From NCBI RefSeq assembly GCF_014656055.1, contig NZ_BNBR01000001.1, forward strand, positions 1,881,165 through 1,945,164: a stretch of DNA of 64,000 nucleotides. Direction: 5' to 3'. This DNA comes from Streptomyces griseosporeus. GTDB taxonomy: Bacteria > Actinomycetota > Actinomycetes > Streptomycetales > Streptomycetaceae. Positions 9,808-17,254 of this stretch are shown in pieces. A model generated the notes under the pieces. The model was not told the DNA's origin. It did not search any database and worked only from the letters and a program-made list of their open reading frames with translations. Numbering within the stretch: position 1 is the stretch's first letter; each line of letters opens with the position of its first letter. The translations under genes were made by a program, and so were the position numbers.

Positions 9808-11115
9808 ATGGTGAACGACCACCGGCCCGCACCGCGCCCGGACCGGTTCGGGCCGGCGCCGGAGCCGTACGCGGCGGCCCACCCGCGGCCGACCGACCGT
9901 CAGGACCCCGTCCCCGGCGCGGAGGGCGACCGAGCGGAGCGGGTGCGGCCACGCGAGCACACCGGCCGGGAGCCCGGCACCGGCCCCGCCGCGTCCCGGC
10001 AGCCTGCCGTGGAGTTCTCGTTCGTCTCGCCGCAGGGCGTGACGCACCGGGTGCGGGCCAGGTTCGGGCCGGACCGACCGCGTCTGGTCCGGCCGCCCGC
10101 GCTGGCCCGGCCGGTCCGCTTCGAGGACGGCTGGCAGGGCTTCCAGGTCCGGCTGCCGCAGGAGGCGGGCGCGGACCGGGAGGCGTACACCCTGCTCCAG
10201 GCGGAGATCACCGCCGCGCTGGCGCTGCACCGCGCGTACGCGGGCACCCGCTTCGGCGGCCTCTTCCCGACGCCGGTCGGCTACGACGTCAACACGCCGA
10301 CGCCGTTCGTGCTGTACGCCGTACCGCGCGGACGCCCGCTGTCCGGGCCGACCGAGCGGGTGTCGATCGGTGAGCAGCGGGCCGTGGAGCGCGATCTCGT
10401 GCTGGCGGTACGGCTGATGGAGGCGGTCGGCCTGGTGCACCGGGGCATCGTGCCGGGCGCCGTCCGCCGGGACCCGCAGGGCGTGCAGGTCTGGGACCTG
10501 GGCTCGGTGGTGCGGGACGGGCGTCCTCGGGTGCCGTACGGCATCCCGCCCTACGCCTCGCCCGAGCAGCGGGCCGGGGTGGGCACGACGGAGGCACGGG
10601 ACGCGCTGTGGAGCGTGGCGCAGGTGATGTACCACCTGGTCACCGGTCGGCCGGGGAACGCCGACGGTCCGCCCGCCGACCTCGGCGCGCAGCGGTCGGT
10701 GACCGAGACCCTGGGCCAGGTGTTCGCCCGCCACGCCCAGGACCGGCCGACGCCGGACGCGCTGTTGCGCACCCTGGTGCCGGAGGTGGCCGCCGAGGCG
10801 GCGGGCGTGCTGCTGCCCGACCCGCTGGAGCACCACCGGCGGGAGTTCGACGAGATCCGGCGCCGCAAGCACGCCTCCCTCGCCCCGCCTCCCCCGGCGC
10901 ACACCCCGTATCTGCCGGAGCGGCAACACACCGTGGACCCGGGCGGGTACGGCGCGGACAGGCCCCGCTACGCCGAGGCGCCGCCGGCGCAGTTCACCGG
11001 CTACGAGTATCCGGCCCGCGAGCGCGGCCGGCTGCGCACCTGGATCAGCGGAGGCCGTACCTCCGGGACGAACGAGCCCGGCGGGAGCCGGTCCGAAGGA
11101 GACACCCGCCGATGA
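9808..11115 (+). CDS. Pseudokinase (degenerate Ser/Thr protein-kinase fold)
   Basis: A 435-aa protein starting at ATG 9808 after AGTGGGGAAG. The first 65 residues are disordered. The middle (about 95-330) follows a kinase layout: a 'PTPVGYDVNTPTPFVLYAVPRG'-like hinge region and 'LVHRGIVPGAVR' (about 207-218) where an active kinase has HRDLKPxN. 'VWDLGSV' (about 226-232) stands where DFG is expected, and 'PPYASPEQR' (about 247-255) matches the activation-segment APE region. The catalytic HRD Asp, the Lys after it, the Asn and the DFG Asp arrangement are all missing, so phosphotransfer is unlikely. The C-terminus is Pro-rich and basic. It lies 64 bp after the hairpin protein and overlaps the GTPase gene by ATGA. 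It is likely a scaffold or sensor that binds the GTPase; that is inference. Confidence 0.8.
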   Translation: MVNDHRPAPRPDRFGPAPEPYAAAHPRPTDRQDPVPGAEGDRAERVRPREHTGREPGTGPAASRQPAVEFSFVSPQGVTHRVRARFGPDRPRLVRPPALARPVRFEDGWQGFQVRLPQEAGADREAYTLLQAEITAALALHRAYAGTRFGGLFPTPVGYDVNTPTPFVLYAVPRGRPLSGPTERVSIGEQRAVERDLVLAVRLMEAVGLVHRGIVPGAVRRDPQGVQVWDLGSVVRDGRPRVPYGIPPYASPEQRAGVGTTEARDALWSVAQVMYHLVTGRPGNADGPPADLGAQRSVTETLGQVFARHAQDRPTPDALLRTLVPEVAAEAAGVLLPDPLEHHRREFDEIRRRKHASLAPPPPAHTPYLPERQHTVDPGGYGADRPRYAEAPPAQFTGYEYPARERGRLRTWISGGRTSGTNEPGGSRSEGDTRR

Positions 11116-12212
11116 CCGTTCCGATGCCGCCGGGCGCCACCGCCCAGGAGATCCTCTGCCCGTACTGCCTGGAGATCATCTCCTACGACGAGCAGCAGTT
11201 GTTCGCCCGCAACGACAAGCAGCTCTTCGAGGAGCTGCGCGTGGACCGGCGGATCAGTCCGCTGCGTCTGGCCGACACCCTTCGCTCCGCCTATCAGCGG
11301 TGCGGCAACTCCGAGGGGCAGCAGGCCCATTACATCCCGGTGCCGTACCTGACCAACGGCAGTCCGCTGACCGTGGCGATGGTCGGGGACTCGGCCACCG
11401 GCAAGACGCATCTGCTCACCCAGATGATCGCCGAGATCGCCGACGGCGGTCTGAAGCGGTACGGGCTGCAGATGCAGTCGGTGAACCCGCAGGACCACCA
11501 GACGTTCATGACCGAGCGAGTGGAGCGGCTGCGGTCGGGGACGATGCTGGAGCACACCCGCAGTGCCGGTGAGTTCGCCGCGTTCGTCGACGCGCTGCTG
11601 CTGAGCCGCCCGGACGGGCCGGCCCGGCCGGTGGCGTTCTTCGACCTGGCCGGTGAGGACCTGCGCCGCACGGACGCGCTCACCCGGTTCATGGTGGGCG
11701 TGGACGCGCTGATCTTCGTGGTGGATCCGCTGCGGGCGCTGCCGATGCCGTATCTGGACCCGCTGCGGGGCGACCTCGGCTACACCCGGGGCGGCGATCC
11801 GGCCTTCCAGACCGTGCTGGACCGGCTGCCGCGCGCCGGCGGGCAGTATCTCGGGGTGGCGGCGGCCGTCGTCATCAACAAGAGCGATCTGGTGCGGTTC
11901 GAACCGCCTGTGGACCGCTGGCTGGGCGAACCCCCACCGGAACGGCGGCTGGCCGAGCGGTTCGCGGCCGAGAGCCGGGACGCGTACGCGTTCCTGCGCC
12001 ACCACACCGGGCAGGCGTGGGTCAGCCCCTTCGACAGTGTGCTGCGCTGCACCCTGCACTTCGCCTCGGCCACCGGCAGCCACGACCACGAGGGCCGATT
12101 CCCGCACGGCACCCGGCCGTTGCGGGTGCTGGAGCCACTGGTCTCGGTGCTGGCCATGTGCGGGCTGCTCGACGACGGCGCCGAGGACGGACCGGCGGCG
12201 GTGGGCCTGTGA
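11112..12212 (+). CDS. Double-GTPase-2-like (DO-GTPase2) GTPase
   Basis: A 366-aa protein starting at ATG 11112, overlapping the preceding stop. It begins with a CPYC knuckle (about 17-20). The P-loop is 'GDSATGKT' (about 93-100), followed by a 'FFDLAGEDLRRTD' G3/switch-II-like stretch (about 176-188) and 'VVINKSDLVRF' (about 254-264) with an NKSD G4 motif. This combination, including an N-terminal zinc-binding-like segment and the G3 'DLAGED', matches the double-GTPase type 2 group that I know from bacterial conflict systems. In that group the GTPase is expected to relay or license activation of partner proteins. The start and end overlap neighbouring genes (ATGA upstream, GTGA downstream), so production is probably stoichiometric with the pseudokinase and the downstream protein. 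Confidence 0.82.
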   Translation: MTVPMPPGATAQEILCPYCLEIISYDEQQLFARNDKQLFEELRVDRRISPLRLADTLRSAYQRCGNSEGQQAHYIPVPYLTNGSPLTVAMVGDSATGKTHLLTQMIAEIADGGLKRYGLQMQSVNPQDHQTFMTERVERLRSGTMLEHTRSAGEFAAFVDALLLSRPDGPARPVAFFDLAGEDLRRTDALTRFMVGVDALIFVVDPLRALPMPYLDPLRGDLGYTRGGDPAFQTVLDRLPRAGGQYLGVAAAVVINKSDLVRFEPPVDRWLGEPPPERRLAERFAAESRDAYAFLRHHTGQAWVSPFDSVLRCTLHFASATGSHDHEGRFPHGTRPLRVLEPLVSVLAMCGLLDDGAEDGPAAVGL

Positions 12213-14527
12213 CCCGGACGCAGCCCGGCCGGCCCGGCGACACGGCCGCACCCGACGACCGGGTGCACCAGGTCGTGTTCCGCTGGGCCGGCAACCTCGG
12301 CCACCGGGGCGCGGGGATCGCCGCGGTCGCCTACTCCTGCCCCGAGTCCGAGGCCCGCGCACTCGCCGACCGGCTCGGCCCCGTCCTCCGCGTGATGGGC
12401 GGCGAACAGCGCCCCAGCCTGGTCCGGCACATCCTCCCCGGCGGCCGCGTCCTCCTCGTCCGCCGTACCCCGGGCTCCGACGCCCAGGGGCGCGACAGCA
12501 CGGTGTGCCATGCGCTGCTGGGGCCGGCGAAGCTGCTGGTGCCGCTGTACTGCGTCAGCCTGGGCGCGGTCCCCTGGGCGGAGCGCGGCTGGGCCGACCG
12601 GGTGACGGGGCGGATCGAGCCGATGCCGCGCGAACGGCTCAACGCCCTGGCCAATCACATGCGGGACCGCATGTGGGAGAACGTACGGCTGGTGCGGCGG
12701 CCGCTGCTCTGTCTGGTGGCCCAGTTCCTGCGCACCCCGGGGGCCCGCCTGTCGGCTCTCGTGGGCGAACTGGACGATTCCCTGGCCACGGCGCACGCCC
12801 AGGCCCAGGAGCACCGATCCGTGTCCCCCGTCCAGGAGTTGCCGGAGCCGGCGCTCCTGGTGCTGTGGGGCCTGTGGTGGATCTTCGGCTCCTCGCTGGA
12901 CCGGGGCTCGGGAAGCTGGCAGTTCGCCACCTTCGACACGATGGACGACCAGGCGTATCGGGTGGTGTTCGTACCGGCCTGGCGTGTCTCCCCCACCGAG
13001 GACAGCCGTCTGCGCCGGATCGACCTGCTGGACCCCGGCACGGACCTGGCCGCCGAACTCGCCGCCACACTCGTGGACCACTACCTGCACTGGCCCGGCG
13101 TCAAGTACCGACGTCTGCTGGACACCGACCCGAACACGAGCGACCCCGTCCACCGGCGGTTCCACGCCCGGCTCCGCGAAGTGTGGCCCGCCAGGTACGA
13201 GGTCCCGGACACCACGGACACGGGTTCCGTCCCCGTGCTCTCCCCACCGCCGGCCCGAGCCCCGGACCGGGCCCAGGAGCCGCCACCGCCACAACAGCCC
13301 GTCACCCAGGACGAGTCGCGTGCGCGTCCGCCGGCCCGCCACACCTCCGCACCCGCACCCGCACCCGCCGTGAGCTGGACCTCACCGCCGGAGTGGCGCC
13401 ATCAGCCACCCGGGGCGCAGGGGGAAGGCCCAGTCGAAGCGACGGAAGTGCAGTGGAACGGCACGGAGACCTTGTCGTCGGCGTCGTCACCGGACGGATC
13501 GACGTCTGCGACGCCACAGGGGACGTACATCTCGGGGCGGTCCGTGGAGCCGGGGCAGCGCACCCACTCCACACGGTCGGGGCAGGGGATCCACTACGAA
13601 TACCCGGAGCCGCCGAGCACCCCGCCCCTGTACCCGCCACCCCCGAACCCGCCATCGCCGAACCCACCACCACCGAACCCACCACCACCGAACCCACCAC
13701 CATCGCACCCGCTGACACCGCACCCGCTGACACCGAACCTGCCACTCGAGTTCTCCCCACGGGTGGACGCGCCCATCGCCCGCCAGGCGACGGGCCACGC
13801 CACGGGGGCCGGCCCGGGCTCCGCGAAGGCCGCCCCGGCGATCAGGGCGATCACCGACTGGCTGACGCCGGACCACCAACGCGCCCTCAGGGCCGAGGCG
13901 TTGCCGGAGTTGTTCGACCAGCCGGTCATGGGACGATCGGCGGTCTCGAAATTCCGGGTGCACAAGGGCCGCCGGACCCGTATGGACATGTCGCAGATCC
14001 GAGCGCTGGCCGAGGACCTGACCTGCGCGACGAACCGTGCGGGGCACGCCGCCGATCTGCGGCACAAGGCGGAGGAACGTCTGGCCCACACCCACCACGA
14101 GGACCTTCTGACCCTCCTGCGGGAACCCCTGCCGTACGCCGCCCAGAACATCGTCCTCGGGTACCTCCCACCCGCCGTCCCGACGGAGGAGTCGGCCCGC
14201 GACCTGCTCACCAGGCTCCTGGCGATCGACTTCCGGATCACCGACCCCCCCGACCCCTCGGACCCGTACGCGACGGACCTCCACACCCAGCGCACCGCCC
14301 GCATGATCCGCTGGTTCTTCAGCTGGCTCGTCGAACCCCGGACCACGAAGACCGAGAGCCTTCGGCTCACCAGGTACCTCAGCTCGATCGCCTCCTCCGA
14401 CGCCCCGGCCGACCACCGGATCCTCCAGGAACTCCTCATCGACACGGAGGAGGACCGGATCCCGTCACTGCCGAAGGAGACGTGGCTGGCGATCACCCGC
14501 GCGCTGTACGAGAAGGCACACCCTTGA
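12209..14527 (+). CDS. GTPase-associated-like protein with Pro-rich linker and helical C-terminus
   Basis: A 772-aa protein whose GTG start (12209) overlaps the GTPase stop. The N-terminal 230 residues open with 'VVFRWAGNLGHRGAG' and look like an alpha/beta domain. Its position directly after a double-GTPase gene fits the GTPase-associated (GAP1-type) proteins of such systems, but I cannot confirm the exact family. A disordered stretch rich in Pro, Ser and Thr runs from about 340 to 530, with a tandem PPPPNP repeat. The C-terminal 230 residues are strongly helical, ending in 'LLIDTEEDRIPSLPKETW', and may form a protein-binding bundle. A short AGTGCA/TGCACT inverted repeat (14527-14546) lies at the stop and could end the operon. 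It is probably the effector or adaptor coupled to the GTPase; function is unproven. Confidence 0.65.
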   Translation: MTRTQPGRPGDTAAPDDRVHQVVFRWAGNLGHRGAGIAAVAYSCPESEARALADRLGPVLRVMGGEQRPSLVRHILPGGRVLLVRRTPGSDAQGRDSTVCHALLGPAKLLVPLYCVSLGAVPWAERGWADRVTGRIEPMPRERLNALANHMRDRMWENVRLVRRPLLCLVAQFLRTPGARLSALVGELDDSLATAHAQAQEHRSVSPVQELPEPALLVLWGLWWIFGSSLDRGSGSWQFATFDTMDDQAYRVVFVPAWRVSPTEDSRLRRIDLLDPGTDLAAELAATLVDHYLHWPGVKYRRLLDTDPNTSDPVHRRFHARLREVWPARYEVPDTTDTGSVPVLSPPPARAPDRAQEPPPPQQPVTQDESRARPPARHTSAPAPAPAVSWTSPPEWRHQPPGAQGEGPVEATEVQWNGTETLSSASSPDGSTSATPQGTYISGRSVEPGQRTHSTRSGQGIHYEYPEPPSTPPLYPPPPNPPSPNPPPPNPPPPNPPPSHPLTPHPLTPNLPLEFSPRVDAPIARQATGHATGAGPGSAKAAPAIRAITDWLTPDHQRALRAEALPELFDQPVMGRSAVSKFRVHKGRRTRMDMSQIRALAEDLTCATNRAGHAADLRHKAEERLAHTHHEDLLTLLREPLPYAAQNIVLGYLPPAVPTEESARDLLTRLLAIDFRITDPPDPSDPYATDLHTQRTARMIRWFFSWLVEPRTTKTESLRLTRYLSSIASSDAPADHRILQELLIDTEEDRIPSLPKETWLAITRALYEKAHP
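13630..13740 (+). repeat. Proline-rich 15-bp tandem repeat region
   Basis: Degenerate tandem units of about 15 bases (core CCACCACCGAACCCA, with CATCG and CTGACACCG variants) encode PPPPNP and HPLTP repeats in the linker of the GTPase-associated-like protein. The repeat is in frame and prone to copy-number change. Confidence 0.7.
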
Positions 14528-14712
14528 GTGCATTGCTGAGTGCACTGCGGAAAACAGGAGACCGGCCTGCCCGGGACTGTACGAAGGACAGGGGTGTGGC
14601 CCGGGGCGAGGCCGCCGTCGATACGGTGAGCGGCGGACACGGCAACGGCATGTGAGGCAGGTCACGGGAAGTCGGGCCAGGGGACAGACAGCTCATAGAG
14701 GTGAGCATTGAA

Positions 14713-15432
14713 ATGCGCGCCCGACTACGGGCTGGGGAACCGGCCGCGTTCGCCGAGTTGTTCGACAGTCATGCCCGCGGCGTCTACAACCACGCCTTCC
14801 GGCTGACCGCCGACTGGTCGACGGCCGAGGACGTCATGGCCACGACCTTCATGGAGGCCTGGCGGCTACGCGACAGGATCGATGCCGAGGGGGACTCGCT
14901 GCGGCCGTGGCTGCTCGGCATCGCCACCAACATCGCCCGCAACCAGATGCGCAGCAACCGGCGGTATCGCCGGGCGGCGTTGGCCACCGCTGCTGCCGAG
15001 CTGCCCCTCCCCGACCACGCCGACGCGGTCACGACCCGGATCGACGACCAGCGCGAGCTGGCGGCCGCTCTCCGGGCTCTCGGCGCGTTGCGCAGGGCGG
15101 AGCGCGAGGTCGTCGCTCTCTGCCTGGGAGAGGGGCTCGACTACGAGGCGGCGGCGAAAGCGCTCGGGATCCCCGTGGGTACGGTCGCCTCGCGGCTGTC
15201 ACGGGCCCGCCGGAAGCTACGCACTCTCACGGACGTCGAGCTCGAACAGCGCGACAGTGCCGCGATGGACGGTCCGCGCGTGACGGGTGAAAGCGTTCGG
15301 TACGCGGCGCGGGCCGGAAGTGCGGGGGGATCCGAAAAAGTCGGGAGCAGACGGGAAGCCGGGGTGGCCGGCCGACAGATACCAGGTGACCGCATCACCA
15401 CCACCCGGCCCGCCCAGGAGGGAAACCGATGA
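14713..15432 (+). CDS. ECF-type RNA polymerase sigma factor
   Basis: A 239-aa sigma factor. I prefer ATG 14713 because GAGGTGAG sits 7 bases before it; GTG 14701 is in frame but has no ribosome site. Region 2 is visible in 'AFAELFDSHARGVYNHA' and 'AEDVMATTFMEAWRLR', with a following 'NIARNQMRSNRRYRR'. Region 4 is in 'EREVVALCLGEGLDYEAAA' with the recognition helix 'IPVGTVASRLSRARRKL'. There is no SnoaL-type tail, so it is a short ECF sigma with a disordered C-terminal extension of about 45 residues. It overlaps the next gene by ATGA. The pair matches the common actinobacterial arrangement of a sigma factor with a CU044_5270-type membrane protein that probably restrains it. Confidence 0.92.
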   Translation: MRARLRAGEPAAFAELFDSHARGVYNHAFRLTADWSTAEDVMATTFMEAWRLRDRIDAEGDSLRPWLLGIATNIARNQMRSNRRYRRAALATAAAELPLPDHADAVTTRIDDQRELAAALRALGALRRAEREVVALCLGEGLDYEAAAKALGIPVGTVASRLSRARRKLRTLTDVELEQRDSAAMDGPRVTGESVRYAARAGSAGGSEKVGSRREAGVAGRQIPGDRITTTRPAQEGNR

Positions 15433-16523
15433 GCGCGAACACGCCCCGGCACAGCCCGGGCACTCGCCAGGAAGCCGCACAGCTGCTCTCCCGCACTGCG
15501 CGTGACCTGCCGACGGGCCGCCACGAGCACCACAAGGAGCGCCTGATGGCCTACATCGAGCAGACACAGCGCACCCAGGAAGCCCCCCGCGCCACCACGC
15601 CCCGACGCCTGCGGCTGTCCCGTCCCGCGATCGCGCTGCCCGCCCTGGCGGCCGCCGTCGCCGCGACCGTCATCGCCGGAACAGCGCTGACCGGCGGCGG
15701 AAGCGGGAACGGCCCCGTCCGGCTGGCCACCGGACCGGCGCTGACCACCGAGATCGGCGCCACCAGCCCCCACGGGGTCACCCGACTGCTGGACCAGGCC
15801 TCCCTGACCACGGCACGGGATGCCCACCCCACCCCCAGGCCGGGCCAGTACATCTACATCGCGTCCAAGACGGCCGACACCTTCGTCAGGACCGACCACG
15901 ACAACACCAGCCTCGCCAGCCACGCCCTCCACGACCGCCAGGTGTGGTACTCCCCCGACGGGACCAAGGGCTGGCTCATCGACCCCGCCGTCAACGACAG
16001 CCCCGAAGGAGAGACCCTCAGCCTCCCAGACGAGCAGGGCAACACCCCCGTCGCGGGCCTCAACCACCCCTCCTACGACTACCTGGCCAAGCTCCCCACC
16101 GACCCCGACGCCCTCCTCGCGAAGATCTACAAGGAGACCGCGGGACACGGGAACTCACCCGACCAGGAAGCCTTCACGACCATCGGCGACCTGCTCGGCG
16201 AGTCCTACCCGCCGCCCGCCCTGACCAAGGCCCTGTTCAAGGCCGCTGCGAAGATCCCGGGTGTCGTCACCGTCAACGACGCCGTCGACGCGGTCGGCCG
16301 CCACGGCACCGCGGTCGCCCGGCTGGACGACACGAGCGGTCAGCGAGAGGAATGGATCTTCGACAAGAACACCCACGTCTTCCTCGGCAAGCGAACCATC
16401 CAGGTCGGCAAGGCCGACGGCCCGGAGCACCTCATCAAGCCCGGAACCATCCTCTTCACCAGCGCCATCACGCAACGCGCCATAGTCGACGACATCAAGC
16501 AGGTCCCCGCACAGAACAGCTGA
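15429..16523 (+). CDS. CU044_5270 family membrane protein, putative sigma-factor partner
   Basis: A 364-aa protein starting at ATG 15429, overlapping the sigma-factor stop. A cytoplasmic N-terminus of about 60 residues precedes one membrane helix ('IALPALAAAVAATVIAGTAL', about 66-85). The rest is an extracytoplasmic beta-rich domain with 'GQYIYIASKTADT', 'VWYSPDGTKGWL' and 'HVFLGKRTIQV' strands, the pattern of CU044_5270 proteins. Such proteins sit beside ECF sigma genes and are thought to anchor or inhibit the sigma factor through the cytoplasmic part. Transcription ends at a strong bidirectional hairpin 28 bp after the stop. Confidence 0.85.
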   Translation: MSANTPRHSPGTRQEAAQLLSRTARDLPTGRHEHHKERLMAYIEQTQRTQEAPRATTPRRLRLSRPAIALPALAAAVAATVIAGTALTGGGSGNGPVRLATGPALTTEIGATSPHGVTRLLDQASLTTARDAHPTPRPGQYIYIASKTADTFVRTDHDNTSLASHALHDRQVWYSPDGTKGWLIDPAVNDSPEGETLSLPDEQGNTPVAGLNHPSYDYLAKLPTDPDALLAKIYKETAGHGNSPDQEAFTTIGDLLGESYPPPALTKALFKAAAKIPGVVTVNDAVDAVGRHGTAVARLDDTSGQREEWIFDKNTHVFLGKRTIQVGKADGPEHLIKPGTILFTSAITQRAIVDDIKQVPAQNS

Positions 16524-16550
16524 CCCCACCGCCCCATCCCCGGACGCACG

Positions 16551-16608
16551 CACAGCAGTTGGCCGCCCTCACCCGCCAAACGGTCGGTGAGGGCGGCCAA
16601 CTGCTGTG
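16551..16608. terminator. Bidirectional intrinsic terminator hairpin (23-bp perfect stem)
   Basis: Bases 16551-16573 and 16586-16608 are perfect reverse complements, with a 12-base loop. The hairpin lies between the convergent CU044_5270 gene and the SnoaL-like gene, so it can stop transcription from both sides. There is no U-tract, as is usual in Streptomyces. Confidence 0.9.
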
Positions 16609-16621
16609 CTCCAGAGGGTGC

Positions 16622-17188
16622 TTACAGGGCGTGGAGCTGGGTGAGGAGCTGGAGGGTGTCGGAGTTCAGCCAGTACTCGACGAACTTGCCGTTCTCCATG
16701 CGCAGCGTGTCGGTGCCGGTGAAGCCGACGACGGTGCCGGGCCGGGCATCGGCTCCGGGGAAGCCGCCGGCGTAGGTGCCGGTGGCGGTCCACCGTACGG
16801 AGGCGTGGTCTCCGTCGACCAGAGGGTCGATCTGCACGGAGAAGCGCAGGTCGGGGAAGGCGGCGCGGGTCTGGGATATCCAGGCCACCAGGCCGTCCGC
16901 GCCGCGGATGCTGCTGCCGTCGCCTCCGTCGAGGAGGGCGGCGTGGACGGTGAAGTCCGGCGAGATGATGCGCGGGGCCTGGGTGTAGTCGCCGTTCCAC
17001 AGGCGCAGCCACGCATCGAGCATCGCTTTCGGCTTCTTGGCGGCGGTCCGGTGGTTCTGCGCCGTGGCCGAGTGAGCGGTGGGTGCGGCGGACGGGGCGG
17101 ACGCCGCGGCGGTCGTGGCGCTGACGGCCAGAGCTGCCAGGGCGGCGGGGACGAGCAGACGCATGCGGTTGCGGGCGGTGGCGGTCAT
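16622..17188 (-). CDS. Secreted SnoaL-like / ester-cyclase-family protein
   Basis: A 188-aa protein. The N-terminus is basic, then hydrophobic, ending in Ala-rich 'LAVSATTAAASAPSAA', a probable signal peptide. The mature part is a SnoaL-like alpha+beta barrel: 'MLDAWLRLWNGDYTQAPRI', 'DFTVHAAL', 'GLVAWISQTRAAFPDLRFS', 'ASVRWTATGTYAGGF' and 'VEYWLNSDTLQLL'. The family includes polyketide cyclases and many uncharacterised small-molecule binders. It lies 66 bp after the TAP-like gene on the same strand and is probably co-transcribed with it. Export is unusual for a cyclase, so binding or scavenging outside the cell is as likely as catalysis. Confidence 0.8.
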   Translation of the reverse strand: MTATARNRMRLLVPAALAALAVSATTAAASAPSAAPTAHSATAQNHRTAAKKPKAMLDAWLRLWNGDYTQAPRIISPDFTVHAALLDGGDGSSIRGADGLVAWISQTRAAFPDLRFSVQIDPLVDGDHASVRWTATGTYAGGFPGADARPGTVVGFTGTDTLRMENGKFVEYWLNSDTLQLLTQLHAL

Positions 17189-17254
17189 GAGGACTCCTCG
17201 CTGGTCAGTGAGACGAACGGCGGTGGCGCACGGAGGTGCGGTCGGGCCGGGGTG

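Noticed and set aside
13630..13740. CRISPR array
   Set aside because: The repeats are 15-bp, in frame and encode a Pro-rich linker; there are no spacers.
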